64,000 bases of DNA from NCBI GenBank assembly GCA_948567375.1, contig OX419762.1, forward strand, positions 27,234,608 to 27,298,607. Reading direction: 5' to 3'. A program made the translations under genes and the position numbers. The notes under the pieces were generated by a model that saw only the letters and a program-made list of their open reading frames with translations, was not told where the DNA came from and did no database searches. The DNA is from Lunularia cruciata. Taxonomy: Eukaryota; Streptophyta; Marchantiopsida; Lunulariales; Lunulariaceae. Shown piece by piece: positions 36,255 through 47,285 of the stretch; position 1 is the first letter of the stretch; each line of letters opens with the position of its first letter.

Positions 36255-36400
36255 ATCATGATGAGTATGAAGTTGATAGTATCTTTGCACGTCATAACAT
36301 TCAACATGGCCGCCAACAACACACCAAGTACAAAGTCCTTTGGAAAAGTTATCCTCTTCATGATGCCACATGGGAATCTCTTTCTCCATATACATGATAC
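36255..36400 (+). pseudogene. Chromodomain of A3
   Basis: NNHDEYEVDSIFARHNIQ and KYKVLWKSYPLHDATWESL form a complete chromodomain core with the aromatic positions Y, W and W. It is the C-terminal end of the polyprotein and lies in the open frame 36095-36397. The rest of the element is broken. Confidence 0.8.
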
Positions 36401-36470
36401 ACAAACAGCAATCTAGGAGTTTGAAGCTTCTATTGTGACGAGGACGTGACCAACTAGTGGTGGGGGAATA

Positions 36471-36788
36471 TGTATTAATATGGAGTTTATAGCAAGTTAG
36501 TCAAGAATAACAAAGTAGCAAATAGGCCAAATTAGCCAGAATTTATAGGAATGTTCTAGAAGCATCTAAGAAGCTTCTTGGGAAGCTTCCATATTAGCTT
36601 AGCTTGCACTCTAAGAAGGCAAATTTTAGGAAGCTACCTGAGAAGCTTCCCAAGAGCCTTGTACATTCTTTATAAATACCAAAGCCCATGCTCATGCTAA
36701 GCATTTAGGGTTTCTCTTGTTCAAGAGTCCCAATTTGATCTTTCATTTTGGTCCTCCATTCTCCTATTTCTCTCCTTGGTATTTTACA
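36471..36788 (+). repeat. 3' LTR of A3, internally shortened
   Basis: It begins TGTATTAATATGG after a GTGGTGGGGGAATA purine tract and ends ATTTTACA, 318 bp. It has fewer array units than the A1 LTRs. It keeps TATAAATACCAAAGCCC near 36670. Confidence 0.8.
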
Positions 36789-36789
36789 A

Positions 36790-39203
36790 ATAAACAAGAG
36801 TGGTTCTAAGATTTCAAGAAGATTGAAGAAGGAACTTGGCCAATGTATGTTGTTGACGGTTGAAAGTTTTGGTTGGCTAGAGTAGAAGATATCCAAATTT
36901 CTTGTTATTTTGGTGCAAGAATACAAGGAGTTATTAGAGGAGTGCTTTATGTTTCAAAGGTGAAGTGCAACCTGTTCAACATTGGTCAAGTAGCACACAA
37001 AGGCATCCAAACCACCTACACCAAATAAGGTTGCTACATGGAGAAAGATGGAGCATTGGTGATGAAAGACATCTATGATTCAAAGCTTCCCACTCAAAGA
37101 CTATTGCTAAGCTTCCACATAGACTTTAGATTTTAGTAAAGCTTTAAAGAAAACTTATTATGAGCTTTGGCATGGAATAAAACCAACAATTGCACATTTG
37201 GGAACTTTTGGTCACTTAGTCTTTGTTCACACACCAAAAAGTCAAAGAAAGTAGTTTGATCTAAAAGGAGAAGAGATTTCTTTTGTCTGATATAGTTCAG
37301 AATCCAAGGCCTTCAGATTGTGGGATAAGAAGATGAACAAGATATATGAGAGTAGGGACATCACATTTAGAGAGGGTAACCTTATCATCATCAGTTACAC
37401 ATGCTAAACTTAGACATAGATTGTCTTCAAGAGAGAGATGGAGAGCAAGCCAATGCTAGAATGAGCATGGATGAGGTAGAAGTTGATGAAGAGTTTCCAC
37501 AAGCTTCCAAGAAGTCTATAGAACAAGGTACAAAGGAATCAACAAGTTAGACTAGCATCTGTCCACTTCAAGAAGAAAATGAGTGCAATAAGGAGCATGC
37601 TTCATAAATGAACTCAACTTCAACCACTCAAGATAGAGACAACCACAAAAGTAGGAGAATGAGAAGACTACCACAAAGACTTGGTGAGTTTGATTATGGG
37701 AAGACATCTTATGCTTGCATTGTTGCAACTTAGATTGAAGGAGGAGATGTAGATTCAGATCTTGTTCATTTCCAAGATACAATGCAATCACCTAAGTGTG
37801 TGAAGGCTATGGATGAGGAATTCAAGTCATTGAAGCAAAACAAGACTTGGAAACTAACAACATTGCTTGAAGGGAGAGAAGTAGTCAAATGCAAGTGGGT
37901 TTATAGTATTAAGCTTGATATTAAGAGTAACATCTCAAGACACAAGGCTAGACGTGTAGCCAAGTGATATTCACAACTTTCACAAATAGAATATGAAGAG
38001 ACCTTTGCTCCAATATTCAAGTTTGATTCCATCAGATTTTTTATTTCACTAGTTGTAGTGGAAGACATGGAGATAGCACAATTTGACATCAAGACAACTT
38101 TTCTTAGTAGAAATTTGCATGAGGAAATTTACTTGGAGCAACCACAAGGATATATAGACGTTGGAAAGTAGAAGAGCATTTTCAGATTCTTGAAGAGTCT
38201 TTATGGCTTAAAGCAAGCCTCAAGAAGTTGGAACCAAAAGTTTGATGACTTGCTAGTGAGGTATGAGTTGCAAGCATCACTTTTTGATCCTTTTGTGTAT
38301 TATTATGGATCTGGGGTAATCCTCACTAGTTTTATAGACAATGGACTGATTTGTGGGAAAGATAAATCTCACATTGCTACCATATTAGATCACCTTGATA
38401 GAGAATTTGAAGTTACACACGGAGAAGCAAAATGTTATGTAGGACTTCAGATCTTTTGTGATAGAGAAAAACTCAGAATTAGATTTACTCAAGAAAGATA
38501 TGTAGAGTCAATTATATATCAGTTCAATCTTGGAGGTGCATATCCAATTGCTACTTCTCCACATTCAAATGCTAGATTACAATGAAAGAAACTGAACTGA
38601 TTAGATCACCCTAACAAGAAGCAATAGGATATGCTAACATATGTGATGATAGATACAAGACCTGACATAGCTTATGTTGTTAGCATAATAGCAAAGTTCA
38701 GTTCTAATCCTTCATCTCAACATTGGGAAGTCGTGAAGAAAATTTTCAAGTACCTCAAAGGTACTTTGGATTATGGATTAGAACTTAGTGGGGATTCTAA
38801 TGATGCTAATACACGAATTGGATATTATGATGTTGGTTTTGCAGTTGACTTAGACAACAGAAAGTCATTCGTGACGAAAGATGGACCAATACCTTGGAGC
38901 AACAAGTGACAAAAATGTATTGTCACTCAAGGAGCTACAATTTGGACAAGATGGTCCAACTCTGATGTACCACTGACAATCAGAGTGCTATCAAGTTGGT
39001 GTATAACTTAGAGTTTCACAAGACAACCAATCACACAAAGATCAAGTATCGCTATGTGAGAGAGCAACAAGAGAAACAAGAAATCTATTTCAACCACATC
39101 AACAATAAGATTGCAGATATATTCATGAAAGCTTTACAAAGAAATAAATTTAGTAAGTTTAGAAATTTGATTGCAGTATCACCATTTCTTCAATGAGTGG
39201 GAC
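36790..39203 (+). mobile_element. Ty1/copia remnant
   Basis: The integrase C-terminal region (YELWHGIKPTIAHLGTFGHL, about 37150) is followed by an acidic linker and the copia RT-RNase H. No gag, knuckle or 5' LTR was recognised, so the left part is missing. A purine tract (GAGTGGGAC) at 39195-39203 precedes TGTTGAATATAC, the expected start of a copia 3' LTR. Confidence 0.8.
37770..39190 (+). pseudogene. Copia reverse transcriptase and RNase H, dead
   Basis: KAMDEEFKSLKQNKTWKL and KWVYSIKLDIKSN come first, then EETFAPIFKFDSIRF and EIAQFDIKTTFLSRNLHEEI. KSLYGLKQASRSWNQKFDDL and VGLQIFCDREKLRI follow, and YVMIDTRPDIAYVV, HWEVVKKIFKYLKGTLDYGL end the readable part. The YVDD box has become F-I-D-N at about 38330, removing a catalytic aspartate. 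Open pieces are 37782-37967, 38190-38585 and 38631-38909. Confidence 0.9.
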
Positions 39204-39700
39204 TGTTGAATATACATTTTAGATGGTAGTACATGTGATATTCATATAGCATGTACCTATACCATAGATGCTAGGGTTTGTACACAACATCTAGCACCCA
39301 ATGTGCAACATTAGGGTTAGAGTATTTAGGTCTTACCTTTGAGAGAGTAGGTAGTTCATTCCATCTAGATGTTTGCGGTATACTCAAAAAGCTTGAGCAA
39401 TAGGACGTGTGAACAGTAGTGTGGAAAAGCAAGGCCAGGCAACATGATCAAATTCTTCATTAGCTTAGGTATTCCATTCCTCACTTCATTCGACTAGATT
39501 TGCAATAAAAGGAAATATACACAAATGCTTTGTATACCATTTTGTGTTCCTTGTATATAGTAAATATTGTGCAGATTTGCATCATTTTTTCCATAGTTTT
39601 CAACCACCTTTTCTCAAAAGAGATGCGTGACTTGTGAGATCGTATATGAGTAAGTTGAAGTTTCATGTACCTCTTGAGTTTGATTGGTAATATGCAGGAA
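39204..39700 (+). repeat. Probable copia 3' LTR, right end unresolved
   Basis: It starts TGTTGAATATACATT after the purine tract. No matching 5' LTR exists in the window, so the end cannot be fixed. Sequence character changes to CpG-containing DNA at about 39.7 kb. Confidence 0.45.
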
Positions 39701-39810
39701 TGAAGAAACTTTAAGGCTAGAGTCTAGGGCGAAGCAATTTCGATTCCCGTACAGGTTTTCGATGACAATCCATTGTGGCTCGCTAAGCACACTCAAAATC
39801 TGTCCGACAT

Positions 39811-39842
39811 TACGATGAAGTAACGTCTGCTACTTCGTCGTA
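39811..39842. repeat. 12-bp inverted repeat with 8-base loop
   Basis: TACGATGAAGTA and TACTTCGTCGTA pair with one mismatch. It lies at the edge of the gene island. Confidence 0.7.
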
Positions 39843-39844
39843 GC

Positions 39845-41633
39845 GTCAACCAGCAAGTAAGAGCGGCACGTTTTGGTATGGCCAGTTAAGAAATGTGAGG
39901 GTCAAGTCGATCCGAGTATTGTGAGGTCCAACTGCATTTATCCACACGGTCCCACACGAAGTCTGGGAGAGTACACGAGTTCCTCGGAAGGCAGAGGGGT
40001 GCGCCAGAAGTTGGACGTTTGGTTCTGGAGGACCCACAGTAGTTCATACTTACTGGAAAGTGAGAGCGTTAATGAACTTAATGTTACGGGAGAATGATTG
40101 AAGAGGCGAGGAGGCTGGAGACGACATTAGATCCACGACGTCAGTTTTCTGGAGTTTTCTGGAGTACTGTTTCGTTGTCAGTTGGATACCTTGAGATGCT
40201 CGGCTGCCAGGAGCAAAGTGGAGGCATATATCAGCTGTAAAGTACGCAAATTTTAACGAGCATTGTGTAACACGAACGAACAAAGGTGAATCATCAGAAG
40301 ACCAATGGAAGGCGTGCTCGCGTCGGAATGATTCTTCGCTGGATGGGGAGGATCCCGCCCGATTCGTTGAGCAGCGCATGTGATAATCAAAGTCGCGGTT
40401 GTTGCGACTTTCTTCATCACTGAATATGCAGACCCTGTCAAACAAAATTTGCACACGGGCACACGTCTTTGAACTTGAGAGCTGAAGTGAAACGGCCGAT
40501 TGTAGAACATCGGGCGGCCACTCCTTTGATAAATAACTTTGAAACGGTGAAACTACAATCAAAGTTACGGCTGGGAATATATTTGCATTCGAATTTCTGA
40601 GTTCGAAGTTTCAAAGTGCAATGTCATTGTGGAGACAGGACGTCCCAAGTCAGAGGACAATATGACACGACAATTTTATCAACTCCAAGGAACCTGTAAA
40701 CGAGGACTTCGAATGTTTCTAAAATAGAAAACATGCGACCGCTTGATTCCTTATAGAAAGCTGGTGGCTCGCAACATTCTTCACCATACAATCAAAATTT
40801 GGGGGAGTAAAACAAAGCGGCTTTCACGAGGCCGGTGACAAAGTGTGTCATATTCAGCGATAACTTGCGATTCGTTAACTCCACTGCCATCAAAATGCAG
40901 GAATCAACCCAATCTCAAAAGTTGAAGGGAGGTCTCTACGAGCATCAGGAAAAAACTGACGTGCTTGCGAAGTACTTTATTTTCAAGGATATCTCATGAG
41001 CGAGAGAATCCGTTAAGACTTTAAACAGCATCCGGCGGTCACGTTTGCTCGTCGACGAACTGGACAATAAACTACTTAATAACTAATTTCCTACTGATGC
41101 TATACATGGGAGATTGCAGCTGAATCTGATCTTTCGCTCCATATGGTTCCCTACCGAATGCACGTAATCTTCTGAAAAATTCGGAAAGAACAGAGGTAGA
41201 GATTATTCGTCCTACAGGTACAAGAGAGGATGGCAGATAAAGGGACCGTCCGTCACTCTGCCGTTGGTAAACTCTCATTAAGACTCCTTATGTCCTTCAA
41301 GCGCTTCTTCGTTCACAGAATCGCCTGCGCTGAAGCATTGGCCAGGGAATTCTCCTCTTCATTACATTCTGCACTAATGCAGTCTTGACATTCGCAAGAA
41401 TCTCGCCTGGTTCCACTACATGTCATGGTTTCTCCATATTGTGAGCTCATCTGCATCACACGGTTCAGGCAATAATTCTGATTCACATGGTCGATCGTGC
41501 CTTCGGAGTCCACAATAGTCTTCAGTGAATAGATGTACAGTTGACGAGTTCAGTCGATATTTCATCCAAACTCCGTCTATGGCCGCTTCCAGTGACGGCT
41601 ACGCTGATTGGCTAAGATATTTGAAGATGCGCT
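39845..41633. other. CpG-containing region downstream of the reductase gene
   Basis: No gene I recognise. On the minus strand 40050-40562 is open for 170 codons (SSSKTCARVQILFDR-type sequence, Ser-rich), but it has no family resemblance and may be chance or 3' untranslated sequence. The plus-strand frame 41525-41740 overlaps the reductase's last exon and is not a separate gene. Confidence 0.4.
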
Positions 41634-43112
41634 TCAAAACCTCACTCCCAGTCTCAATAGCTTTTGATTCGAGAGTCTCAATGGACAATATGATTCCTGA
41701 AGCCTGGATAGACAAAGCACGATTGGGTCATTCTCCGTAATGGCATCAGTTAATTAGGAAATCGACCTTCTAGCTGAGAATGAACTTAGACGAGATTTAA
41801 GCAGAGGCTATTACCTCTTGTGAGATAAACTTGGGAACAATTTCTTCATGAGTTCCAGGGCTTCGTCTTCGTTGAGCAACCGTTCGAAACAAAGGTAGCG
41901 ACCTGACGCTTGAGCATTCTCAATAGCCGAGATGTGCGCATCCGCCACAACATCCGCTTGAGCTACTGCGAGAACTCCGCTGTGTTGTCCTTCTGCAATG
42001 TCCGTCATGTAACCATTTGAATGAGCAGACTGATCTATGTGAATGAACGGGGTAATAGATGCCGGACTCACTAACCACTACGAACTGCTAAACTTTTCAG
42101 ACAGGAGAACTCTTGCTTGACCACAAGGACATAGACAGGAGGAAGTGGCACCTGAGAGCTTGGGGTTGGAGCTGGTAACAATAGCCGGATTCAAGACGAC
42201 AAGATCTACTCCTCTATCTCGCGCCAGAGACCAGGCTGCTTTCTCAGAAACTGTCTTCCCCACAGCTGACCATAACTGTACACCACGAAATAGAACAGGA
42301 AGGCACCTAGTCAAGATATGGAATATGGTCCGTTGTTTACGAATAAGATGAGTCGTCACATAACTAGCGCTTCCGTAATCTTTGCTTCTGTCGTACCTTA
42401 TTTTTCCTAAGGAAGTCCAAATTGCTCCAGCTACGTTCATCGACAAACTTTTGGGAGTCTGTTTTAGCATTGGGGTCAAACACCACTGCCGATGCTGATG
42501 AAGTGAGGACCATGCGCTTGATTGACGAGTTGTTTGCACATGCTTCCACTACATTCAAAGTTCCTCTCACCTCCGCGTCCACGGCTTCTGCCTGCAAAAT
42601 AAGAAAACTCCAGGTTAAATTCAAAATTCTCGCAAGTTCGATTTCACAAAGTCGCCCGTAGGAACGATTCCAGAATGAGGGGTGAGCTAAGGTAAAAAGA
42701 ACGTACTGGATAGTCGTTCATCCCATTTAAAAAATCACATGGTGGAATCGTGAGAAACACTGCGGAGCACCCTTCAATGATCTCGGAAATGTTCCCGTAG
42801 TCCAGCAAATCCCTCACCATCAGCTTCAGCTTTTGCTCAGCCCCTGGCATTGCCATCATCACCGCTGCTTCATCTGCAAAAAAACGCGGCCGCACTGTCA
42901 AGGTACTGCGACGCAACAAAGTGTTCCTCTCTCCGAGCACGGCAGCTCTTCCGTGCATGCTGTAGTTGCGGAGAGAACTCATGAGCTAACTTACCAGGTG
43001 TGCTACCAATGGCAGACCGAACGATGTATCCTCGCTCGAGCAATTTCCGAACCAGCGCCAGACCAACTAGTCCAATGTTGCCTAGGACAGCAACAGTCTT
43101 ATCTCCTTCCAT
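41634..43112 (-). CDS. NAD(P)-dependent reductase, cinnamoyl-CoA reductase-like (SNL6-like)
   Basis: Extended short-chain dehydrogenase of the dihydroflavonol/cinnamoyl-CoA reductase type, likely cytosolic. Six exons on the minus strand: 43112-42995, 42873-42707, 42591-42397, 42275-42152, 42070-41815 and 41703-41634. They sum to 930 nt (309 aa plus TGA), every junction is GT-AG and all phases agree. The first exon has the nucleotide-binding loop VAVLGNIGLVG (GxxGxxG). Exon 3 carries GTLNVVEACANN and KRMVLTSSASAVV. Exon 4 has GKTVSEKAAWSLARDRGVDL. Exon 5 gives VLAVAQADVVADAHISAIEN and SGRYLCFERLLNEDEAL. Exon 6 ends LSNQKLLRLGVRF. The active-site Tyr of YxxxK is Ser (LWSAVGK), as I recall for SNL6-like proteins, so cinnamoyl-CoA reductase activity should not be assumed. 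The exon 4/5 junction (CAG/GTGCCA donor) is the least certain. An in-frame upstream ATG at 43199 would add 29 residues. I chose 43112 because the fold starts right after it. Confidence 0.85.
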
Positions 43113-44100
43113 CCTTAAAAAGTCAGTGGTAAATCTATTCGCGTCAAGCAACAAATGTCGAGTTCCGTAACGTCGGCAAACTTCAAGCTTAATGTCCAAT
43201 TCTCGAGCTCTCCGCTTAGATGTCGTAGAAAAAGCAGAAAAGGACTTCGCTGAACTTCAATTTGCGACTTTAATTCTCTCGACTTTCAAGTTACAATAAG
43301 CTGCATAAAACAAACATCAAACGGCGAGCAAAGAAGCCACGCTACTCCTCCATCCCCTTCCACAGTGAAGTGAATTAATTTTCTCTCAGCCTCGGCTACC
43401 AAGACTTCAATACCGAAGCCTAGACGCGGAGTCCACCTGGCGAGAGGATAATACGCTCCTCAATCCTTAAATGAGAGACGATGAGAAATTTTTTCAGTCG
43501 TCGACCTGCGCCTCGAATACCGAGGCACTGAAATACTCACTACTCTCGACAGCTCTGAGGCAACACTGTCAAATCGCGCGAGCTTTCCTCCACTCCACTG
43601 GATTATTGTTCCGGATCCCTTAAATCACCGAAGTTGTCGCTCGATCGATGCACTCACTCAATCACTCATACGAGAGGTGTGTCACTGCATTCCTCATCCG
43701 TCCCCGCCGTTTCTTTACCACTGACCTTTCGAGACTTCGGTCTGCTGCGCTCTCAGTCACGAGCCTACGCTCTACGGCAGGAACTCCTCCATACGGGACC
43801 AAACACACAACCCTTCTCACCTACCGGGATTCATGACCGGTATTACCCTACGTATCCGGTAAGTCCGTCGTGTTTTGCGCGAATCGAATAACGCCGTGGG
43901 AGTCAAAATTACCATCAATTTCTTTCATGTGTTTTACAATCTAAAAGACCGACACGCATAGAAGAACAAGAAGCATGCATGGGAAGACCCATCCATCCGA
44001 GTCATACGTACAAGGATAAAACCGAAGGTATAAAATCCAGTCATGAACTTTGAAGTAGAGACGACACGAAGAGAATGGAAAAATAAAATAAAGTTTGGAA
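43113..44100 (-). promoter_or_regulatory. Upstream region of the reductase gene
   Basis: CpG-containing sequence with TC-rich stretches, as expected of a 5' leader and promoter. Small frames (43634-43891 and others) lack any recognisable domain. I could not place a TATA box or start site. Confidence 0.35.
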
Positions 44101-44102
44101 TG

Positions 44103-44333
44103 TCAAAGCATAGCTAGGGAACTAATAGCAATAACTTAGATTTTACTAAAGAAAAGCAACAGCCATGTATCTCTGTTTCCATCCTCACAAGTGCTCGTAG
44201 TTATGCCCTTGATAGATTTCAAAGCATAGCTAGAGAACTAATAGCAATCACTTAGATTTCACTAAAGACAAGCAACAGCCGTGTATCTCTGTTTCCATCC
44301 TCACAAGTGCTCGTAGTTGTGCACTTGATATTT
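44103..44333. repeat. Tandem duplication of about 116 bp
   Basis: AAAGCATAGCTAGGGAACTA at about 44105 recurs at about 44220, followed in both by ACTTAGATTT, AAGCAACAGCC and a TGTATCTCTGTTTCCATCCT run. The units differ at only a few positions, so the duplication is fairly recent. Confidence 0.9.
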
Positions 44334-46370
44334 GATATGCTATTTCATAGTTGTTGACCTGGAAGTTTTGTGCGAGTGCGAACAAGGAGGCAGTCCCTCT
44401 GAATCCCGCAAAGACAGATTTTCTAAAACGAGAGTGAATTTCAATAGGACAAGACACGATTCATGCAAGAACAAAGGAAAAAGAGGCCTACCATTTGACT
44501 TAGACTTGAATGGGAAGAGGGTCCACTCCCTGTCTTTCCCTTCCGCTACAGAGTGGTTAGGCTTGTTCGCAGACCTCACGATCTTCTGTAAAGTCCACTT
44601 GGGCTGTTGCCTGAAGTCAAAGTGGCTTAATCAAGTAATTCCAGTCAAACTCGCCAGGTTTTTTGTCGTATGCTCAGGATGGTTGTTCACATGTGCAGTG
44701 GCCATGTCATAATATATAGTTGATGGGTGGTCTTGAGGTGCATTTAGATCATCATCTTCATAGTTTGTGATTTTGCAATTTTAATTTCTTGTCAGAGTAG
44801 ATCGTTGTGGCAAGTAAGACTTTTAGAGACGGAAATCGTAGAGAGTATAGGTTCAGAAATTCGCAAAGTATATCTTTGGATCGTAGTACTTTGTTATAGT
44901 TTTTTTTAGTACTTTTGTTACCTTTGCACAAGTCTAACGATGCATGATACTTTTTTTCCTTTTCTTCTTAAGAAATGTTTATCTCGCATAGCATGTGAAG
45001 AAATGTAAAGGGCGACCGCGCAGAAAACACGAAGGAAGCATGTGAAGAAAGGGAAAATAGGAAACGTAATCTCAACCATTCTTATCAGAATGGAGTACGG
45101 GACAGCACAGGCTCCTCTCTTGAATACCGTAATACCGAATCCCGCAGGAAACATTTCTCTCACTCTGGTAACTCTTGATTTAACTCGTAATTTGCATGTC
45201 AATTTACAATGAGTGGTTAACGTGTTATTTCGACAAAAAAAATGATTAGAATTGATTTAATTGTAAAACCCATTATCACTCATGTTAAACTTCTATCCGT
45301 ATCCAAATCTGACTTGGTCTTCTCATTTCCCCAACCAGCATAAATTGTAACGGAGATAAAAAAAAAGAATAAGTAGTAAATATAATCAAATTTTGGGTGA
45401 ATAAGGCATTCCTAGTTCGATGTGCAAAGGAATGAGTAACATGTCAATTTGCTTTAAGAATTAATTGTTAGAACCAACACTGCTTTTCAAGTTCAGTCAG
45501 GTATATTATTAGCGAATAGACTTGGAAAGTACGGCAAAGCATGTTACTTTACTTTATTCGTTTTCCTTCAAGGTAAGTCAAACTTACTACGGGGACTTTC
45601 TCCTTTCTTGTCCTCAACTGCAACTAAAACTCCTTCCCGTCCTTCTGATTACTACGTGTGTCGCTTTCCCATTCTCCTCATTTCTTGTCTTCCACTTTGG
45701 AAAGTGCCACCGTATTTTCCCCTACTTTTGCCCCGGCTGCCCCATATTCGCTGACAAACAGCTCACGGGCTGTCCTTGCTAAGGATCTGATAATTCGACT
45801 GAAAAGACTAAGCTTTAAGACGTGCTTTGTGCTATGATTGTAGAAGACGTGTCCAGTTGCCGGTGATATGTGAGCTGCGGGTGAGCCGGTCTTGCGGCAT
45901 GGAAGCCGCAGGATGCCAACAGCGTTTCTGTAGGAACGTCTCCTTCTAAAAGAAGTTGGGGTTCTTAACTTGGGTAACCATCTCCCTGATTGACACGTGC
46001 CCAGGCATTCCATATTCAGCAGTCTTCTGGACCTGGTGAGAGGTTTCGCGCCGTGACGTCGCTGGGTTAGATGGGGCATCTGGTCCTCAGGAAGGGAAAG
46101 GAAAATATGCTGTGGAGTTCCAACCACGGTAGTTGGATCTCGAGCTACTTTATGGGCCAACACGATAAATTCTTTGATAACAATTTTCCCTTCTTTAATT
46201 CTCCAGTAACTCTTAGTAATGATTCGCGATGCTTACCAACCAAAATATTGAGGACATCCTGACACGCAAATCAAGTAGAAAGTTTACTCACATGTATCTC
46301 GTGGTTTAAACTTATGAACGATTCTCGACAAAGTATGATAGTAACCAATACTCGATTATTGAAATCTCTC
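44334..46370. other. Intergenic region, no recognised gene
   Basis: The longest frames are 44332-44712 (+) and 45678-46163 (-, 161 codons, Arg-rich). Neither shows a domain or plausible splice context. I make no functional call. Confidence 0.45.
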
Positions 46371-46377
46371 TTTCATT

Positions 46378-46442
46378 CCTTAAGTTAAATGTGTTGCATG
46401 TGTTGTGGGAATTGCTATACAAGCAATACATTTAACTTAAGG
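46378..46442. repeat. 20-bp inverted repeat hairpin
   Basis: Arms 46378-46397 and 46423-46442 pair at 19 of 20 positions around a 25-base loop. The core is CCTTAAGTTAAATGT. Confidence 0.9.
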
Positions 46443-46902
46443 CCCCACGGTGCGATTGCTGATGATTCAGCGAGATGCTCTAAGCGAACATGGGGACATT
46501 CATACAAAGAACATTATGGTTTATTCACTTGAATGAACATATAAAACTTTTATTTTAGTTTATAGTTTTTCAGAGCTAAGTTGGATCACTTTGTTTCCTT
46601 ATTGCCATTGGCAATAATACCTATGTATACAGTTTACCACTGTCTTGCAAAAACGGAGATATATCTAGGCAAAGTCCCTTAAAGTAGTTCACATGGAAAT
46701 CAGAAATACAATACGCAAAGTGGGAGAGGAAGGCTTGCTCAAATCCCAAGACTCCACGAAGCAATCCCAGCTACAAGCGTACTATGTCACTCTATGGACA
46801 ATGTACAGTACAAAGGACACCATGAGGCTAAAGGGGAATGATACGAAAAGCACACCCATCTTCTACAAACATTTACGTACAGCAACTTCTCTCGTCCCAA
46901 TC

Positions 46903-46995
46903 CTATTGAGGGTTAGCTTCGCTCGATTTTACCTTACCTCGTGGTTTCTTTGTGCGCTTGACGGGGTTTTCCCGTCCTTCTTTTGTTATCCTTTG
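46903..46995 (+). mobile_element. 3'-end fragment of the LINE family, plus strand
   Basis: GGGTTAGCTTCGCTC through CTTGACGGGGTTTTCCCGTCC matches the end of the R3 LINE (GGGGCTTAGCCCC ... CTTGATGGGGTCTTCCCATCC, 51557-51625). It faces another such end at 47165. Confidence 0.65.
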
Positions 46996-47164
46996 GGGTG
47001 TCCAAAATGCATTGCGTGTGAATCATTGCGACTCCACTTTTCAGTCAGGATGGGTTTATATTCCCGCCCTCCTGCTTTTCCTCTTGTTTCTTGTTGGTGG
47101 GTTGGAAATGGGGATGAATGGGAAACATAGAGGTTGTGATCGAGAACGAAACGCCGACCACGAA

Positions 47165-47285
47165 GGATAACAAGAAGGATGGGAAGACCGCATCCCATCA
47201 ACCCAAGCCCCGTACAAGGATGAAACACAAGAGGTGAAATGGAGACTAAGGCCTCCAATAGTACCTGTAGGAGAAATCTGTGGTT
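47165..47285 (-). mobile_element. 3'-end fragment of the LINE family, minus strand
   Basis: On the minus strand it reads CTTGTACGGGGCTTGGGTTG, then GATGCGGTCTTCCCATCC, as at the ends of R3 and R2. Together with 46903-46995 it forms a tail-to-tail pair. Confidence 0.7.

Larger units (their letters stand above)
31992..36788 (+). mobile_element. Ty3/gypsy family A, copy A3, 5'-truncated and split
   Basis: It starts inside gag, directly against the outer end of the A2 LTR, and runs through protease, RT, RNase H, integrase and chromodomain to a short 3' LTR (36471-36788). A solo LTR (33523-34289) splits the RT. Removing it rejoins AGACAA to CTACATCAATGG in the frame expected from A2. The copy is full of stops but is the only family A copy here that retains an intact chromodomain. 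Confidence 0.85.

Noticed and set aside
40050-40562. 170-codon minus-strand frame downstream of the reductase
   Set aside because: No domain, no splice context and Ser-rich composition. In CpG-containing DNA a frame this long can be chance.
41525-41740. 71-codon plus-strand frame
   Set aside because: It is antisense to the last exon of the reductase, whose splice phase and LSNQKLLRLG motif are convincing.
42422-42661. Plus-strand frames across the reductase exons
   Set aside because: They are shadows of exon 3. The minus strand carries the family motifs.
45678-46163. 161-codon minus-strand Arg-rich frame
   Set aside because: No recognisable family and no supporting promoter or intron signals, so not called a gene.
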